From Volvox africanus (Eukaryota > Chlorophyta > Chlorophyceae > Chlamydomonadales > Volvocaceae), in assembly GCA_030268105.1 (NCBI GenBank), contig BSDZ01000003.1:6534501-6598500 (forward strand): DNA of 64,000 nucleotides, in the 5' to 3' direction. The notes under the pieces are model-generated. The model made no database searches. It worked only from the letters and a program-made list of their open reading frames with translations, and was not told the DNA's origin. The translations under genes were made by a program, and so were the position numbers. Positions 61,861 to 64,000 of this stretch are shown here, one piece after another; the first letter of the stretch is position 1, and each line of letters opens with the position of its first letter.

Positions 61861-63096
61861 AGATTTTCATCACATGAAAAACCGCCCAAAAAACAGATAC
61901 ACCGGAATAAATCGTATGGCCGGAAGCCGGAGAACTCAAACTGATCCATTGCGCGTTGCTTGCATCTCTCTTCTTTGGCCTCCCGGCGAGCACATACAGC
62001 TTCAAGGAAGTAGTAGTGGTAGTGTTGTTGGCATCCGAACCACAAGTCCGAATCCGGTTGAACACAACAAGTCGCGAAAATGAAATGTACGGCGTACGTT
62101 TGTCAACAGGAACAAACATCCAGCCTTCTGTTCCGAAGCTGGCTCGAGCGAGAGGCTTTAGTCCGTACAGACATAATCGTACGACCTAACGTAAGGGCAA
62201 GGCCCGAGTACAATACAGAAATGCAGCGCCGCATTTAAAAGCCAAAATCTTGCCGCGGGTTATATTGGGGTAAGCAACATATATTGGCAACCAACAATCG
62301 CAATAAAGAGGAAGTGCACGGCAGGAGTTGAACAGCGCGCAATTCAACACCCAAGGACGTTTACCACTAACGTATGTTCGTTTTACACGTACTGCAGAAA
62401 CACGGACGCTACTATCGTACAATCGGCGTAAGATGCTCCCCCAGATAGACTCATGCCCCGACCTTGCAACCAGAGCACAAACACCGAACCCGTCGAACTT
62501 GACCCCGCTTCTCTCCCTGTTCTGTTCTGTTCTTCTCTCCCTCGGCCTAGTGCAGCAACGGGCAATCCGTGTCGACACATTCCCCATGGCACAACACCGA
62601 ATCACAACTCCGAAACCAAACCCGTACTGATCTTGACCTCGTACTACAATTGATACCGTACCGTACTCCTAGAGGCAAACCTAATATACATAGCCTTTCT
62701 CACAAATGCGCGTTAAGAAAATAGTATAACTCCAGCTCTCGGAGACGATGATAAAGCAAACTTCTTGTGGTTATTTAGCATACGAGTTTTTTCGTCGATA
62801 CAACCGTTGCTCGTGAGGTTGTAAGCACATGCCAGCCAAGCGCTTCCTGTATAAACACGCCGGCCGATAGCACCTGGATCATGTCGATTGCGCGAATTTC
62901 GCCTACTTCAGATCCAGATTCGGATCCGGGCCCTCCCTGCAACGGCTTCCGCCTCCCGCGTTTCATGCTACAGCCCTTCTCAGCTACAGCATTCGCTGCC
63001 GCTGCCGCCGCTACTGCTGGTGGCACTGCCGCCATTGGAGTTCCGAATTGCGGCAGCGCTGCGTCGTGACCCGACAGTTGTTTTTGCCGTACGCAC

Positions 63097-63874
63097 GTGA
63101 TGCCAACGCAGTACAGGCACGCACCGCGCATCCAGCCGGGCGGAGCGCTCAAGCATCATCACCGCCGCCAGCCAGTTACCACGTTGTAGCTCCATAAGGC
63201 CCCAGGCCTACAGTCGTCGCAAAGTGACAGGGCGGGTGTAGCGGGTCGGGGGTTATGCGGCGGTATTAACACACAGGGACAACCAATCAGCAATCAGCAA
63301 ATAGCATTCCAAGCATCAAACCGTGCAGCTCTCACATTGCGTTGCAACACAGTCCTTAATCCATGCAGAAGACGCTGGGAGCAGATGGAGGCAATATAGC
63401 ATTGCGTTCGTAATGCAGGTACTGCAGGACGGCGGAAAACGATGCAGGAAAAAAACGGAAAAAAACAACGGGAGGACGCCGCTGCGAAGGACGCCGCTCC
63501 TGTCGTGAAAAGAGGACCCCCTATCGGAATCAACCGACAGTCCGGTCTCAGTGGTACTGAAGAAGAAGCTGGCTTCTATATAAGGATCAGACAGAGCCAG
63601 GAAGAAATAATTACTGCTGCTAAAGCCCCAATTGGCTGCTTAGTGGAAGGTGAGCTTCCAACGCCCCGCGCAAGGGGCAGGTGGGGGTTGCCACTTTACC
63701 TGAATCAGGCAGGAGGAGGATGGATTCAGTTCCAGCCCCCGCTGCAGCACAGCCCGACACCGGTGCCAACGCTCCGACTGGTTATATCGGTAACAACGCT
63801 TCTCCATCTGAGCCCAGGAAACCCACGCCTTGCAGAAACTTGGCTGGAGATTAAGCAAGTGCTCAAAAGTAGAC
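63097..63874 (-). CDS. HAT/TPR-repeat protein, HCF107/Mbb1-like (partial)
   Basis: Two minus-strand exons are clear: 63700-63874 (acceptor CGCGCAG; donor GTAAAG) and about 63097-63208 (acceptor GACTGTAG; donor GTGCGT proposed). They join in phase 0. The protein reads FEHLLNLQPSFCKAWVSWAQ, then RCRAVLQRGLELNPSSSCL, then AWGLMELQRGNWLAAVMMLE, then ARLDARCVPVLRW: successive HAT/TPR helices with the typical W/A and R-x-x-x-x-R-G-L pattern. In plants and algae the closest type is HCF107/Mbb1, which binds and stabilises psbH or psbB transcripts in the chloroplast. Other HAT proteins, such as pre-mRNA splicing factors, are possible. The N-terminal part lies beyond base 64000. The C-terminal exon was not identified; reading on through the proposed donor reaches a stop near 62980. 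Confidence 0.65.
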
Positions 63875-64000
63875 CTGCGCGGCACGCGTGCGCGGCATTT
63901 CGGCTACCCGTAACGGAAGACCAGTGGGCGAGGCACATAAGTAAGAAATTGATAAGATATATATTAATATGGAGTTAATAGTTGGGATGTGCTTACAAGC

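Larger units (their letters stand above)
60354..63096. other. right flank of the array; no gene recognised
   Basis: Opens with a small direct repeat (CCACCACTCAC twice near 60352-60384), then the right copy of the dispersed repeat (60523-60615). The rest, including CT-rich stretches near 61260-61330, shows only short unconserved reading frames. The last few hundred bases may hold the 3' exon or UTR of the minus-strand HAT-repeat gene. Confidence 0.45.

Overview
The window is nuclear DNA from a photosynthetic eukaryote of the green lineage, most likely a chlorophyte alga. The evidence is intron-rich genes with GTGAG/GTAAG donors and (T)GCAG acceptors, a plant-type U6 snRNA 3' end, a type I DnaJ with a chloroplast-type leader, an ankyrin plus TKL-class kinase, and a HAT/TPR gene of the HCF107/Mbb1 kind. 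The species cannot be named from sequence alone.

Layout. 358-6683 (+): the 3' 18 exons of an ISWI chromatin-remodelling ATPase (helicase core, HAND, SANT, SLIDE, then an RGG-rich tail); its 5' end lies outside the window. 8037-14162 (-): exons of one or more poorly conserved nuclear-type proteins, possibly related to the Pol I factor TAF1A, interrupted by degenerate minisatellites. 16408-19865 (+): complete six-exon chloroplast-type DnaJ. 23334-29296 (+): complete 14-exon ankyrin-repeat TKL kinase of 516 residues ending in a CaaX-like tail. 29297-33322: low-complexity, mostly non-coding sequence. 33323-60353: a head-to-tail array of a 1,708-bp unit, 15 full copies plus one truncated copy, each carrying one U6 snRNA gene on the + strand. 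60354-63096: no recognisable gene. 63097-63874 (-): internal exons of a HAT/TPR RNA-processing protein that runs out of the window.

The main discovery is the U6 array. Period is exactly 1,708 bp throughout, the copies are almost identical, and the few variable sites form linked haplotypes with one recombinant copy, which points to recent amplification and homogenisation. The array stops inside the sixteenth U6 gene, leaving a truncated pseudogene. A TATA-like element lies 29 bp upstream of each gene, and tRNA-like A-box and B-box look-alikes sit just outside the gene on either side, so the Pol III promoter may be unusual.

The protein genes are independent eukaryotic loci rather than an operon. 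ISWI acts on nuclear chromatin, the DnaJ would work with stromal Hsp70, the kinase is probably membrane-anchored, and the HAT protein would act on organellar transcripts. Exon borders were placed by reading protein families and splice consensus by eye; all three main gene models keep frame across every junction.
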